Shown here: positions 32,905-33,348 of the stretch, piece after piece
Numbering within the stretch: position 1 is the first letter of the stretch
Layout of the letters: every line of letters starts with the position of its first letter
Assembly: GCA_902773435.1 (NCBI GenBank)
Contig: CACYEN010000050.1
Coordinates: 1-33,348, forward strand
Length of the DNA: 33,348 bases
DNA from: an uncultured Lachnospiraceae bacterium
Lineage (GTDB): Bacteria; Bacillota; Clostridia; Lachnospirales; Lachnospiraceae
Direction: 5' to 3'
The notes under the pieces: model-generated
Database searches by the model: none
What the model was told of the DNA's origin: nothing
What the model saw: the letters and a program-made list of their open reading frames with translations, nothing else
Program-made: the position numbers and the translations under genes

Positions 32905-33348
32905 TCAGAATTTGCCTCCGCCGCCGGAGAAGCTCCCGCCGCCCGACGAGAAGCCTCCGGACGAGAAGCCGCCCGAGAATCCGCCTCCTCCGCCCCCGTG
33001 GCTGTCGTTCCGCGGGATGTGGCGCCTCGTCACCGTCGTGCCGAGATAGCGCTCGTCGTGCCGGAGCGAGCGGTAGTTTCTGACGCTCAGGGCCGGGGTC
33101 GTCGCCCTCGACGGCTGCGTGTGTTTGTGCTGCGCGTTGAGCCCGAGCATCCCGAGCAGGGAAGCGATCCCGCCGATGAGCAGCGACAGCGGCGTGGGAA
33201 CCGCGGCTTTCGCGGGATTGCCGAAGCTGTCAAAGTCATCGAGGAACGTCTCCGCCGCAGCGTAATAGTCCCCTCTCCGCGCGACCGCCAGGCAGTCGTT
33301 GTACACCTTCCTCGAAAAATCGACGAATTTATCGCTCCGGTACTTCCC
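32905..33348 (-). CDS. TPM-domain membrane protein, C-terminal part (runs off the window)
   Basis: An open frame enters at the window edge and runs 147 codons to TGA, so the N-terminus and most of the TPM domain are missing. Visible are the end of the TPM/associated helical region (RRGDYYAAAETFLDDF), one membrane segment (PLSLLIGGIASLLGMLGL) and a polar stretch with conserved-looking RNYRSL. The tail is Gly/Ser-rich and ends SFSGGGGKF, as in YgcG/TPM proteins. TPM proteins are membrane-anchored with an exported domain and often sit next to SPFH or LemA proteins. A start near 33306 would be an artefact, since the frame is open to the edge. Confidence 0.85.
   Translation of the reverse strand, partial: GKYRSDKFVDFSRKVYNDCLAVARRGDYYAAAETFLDDFDSFGNPAKAAVPTPLSLLIGGIASLLGMLGLNAQHKHTQPSRATTPALSVRNYRSLRHDERYLGTTVTRRHIPRNDSHGGGGGGFSGGFSSGGFSSGGGSFSGGGGKF

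Overview
The window is about 33 kb of GC-rich DNA in which nearly every gene lies on the minus strand. Gene content points to a strictly anaerobic Firmicute of the class Clostridia: a group-B-like [FeFe] hydrogenase, pyrophosphate-linked glycolysis (PPDK beside PPi-type phosphofructokinase), a lipoteichoic-acid-synthase-like enzyme, an ECF vitamin transporter component, and a selenium gene set of the kind seen in clostridia and enterococci. Family or genus cannot be fixed from this sequence alone.

Layout, left to right. 1-84: tail of a plus-strand gene. 121-650: a tandem pair of very small minus-strand genes (58 and 48 codons) with good ribosome binding sites, a structured leader and a terminator. 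706-10170: seven closely packed genes (GH13 glucosidase, permuted XdhC, FAA hydrolase, secreted CAP/LRR protein, AroE-like dehydrogenase, hydrogenase-like iron-sulfur protein, DUF218 membrane protein) ending at a strong terminator. 10239-12854: yitT, coaX and a panT-like gene behind a clear promoter; the last two together serve pantothenate uptake and phosphorylation. 12871-18466: aminopeptidase P, LtaS-like transferase and GH51 arabinofuranosidase behind another clear promoter.

18464-27005 is the most coherent part: a selenium block reading yedE - tusA-like - DUF3343 - cysteine desulfurase/selenocysteine lyase-like - LysR - selC (tRNA-Sec, anticodon UCA) - selA - selB - selD. It starts at a promoter with a dyad and ends at a terminator. 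It has everything needed to take up or mobilise selenium, make selenophosphate, charge tRNA-Sec and decode UGA. SelD itself has an in-frame UGA at codon 16, at the place of the catalytic cysteine, followed by a hairpin of bacterial SECIS type. The true selD start is therefore 60 codons upstream of the start an ordinary ORF caller would choose.

27071-31367: PPDK and a PPi-type phosphofructokinase, each with its own promoter and terminator. 31396-33348: an SPFH-domain protein with C-terminal zinc ribbons, and the C-terminal part of a TPM-domain membrane protein that runs off the window. A GTGTCAGGGGACG palindrome, probably a dispersed repeat serving as terminator, follows the SPFH gene.

I found no insertion sequence, prophage, CRISPR array or rRNA. 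The best candidates for something little described are the small-peptide operon at 193-530, the selenium operon with a Sec-containing SelD and embedded tRNA-Sec, and the permuted XdhC.
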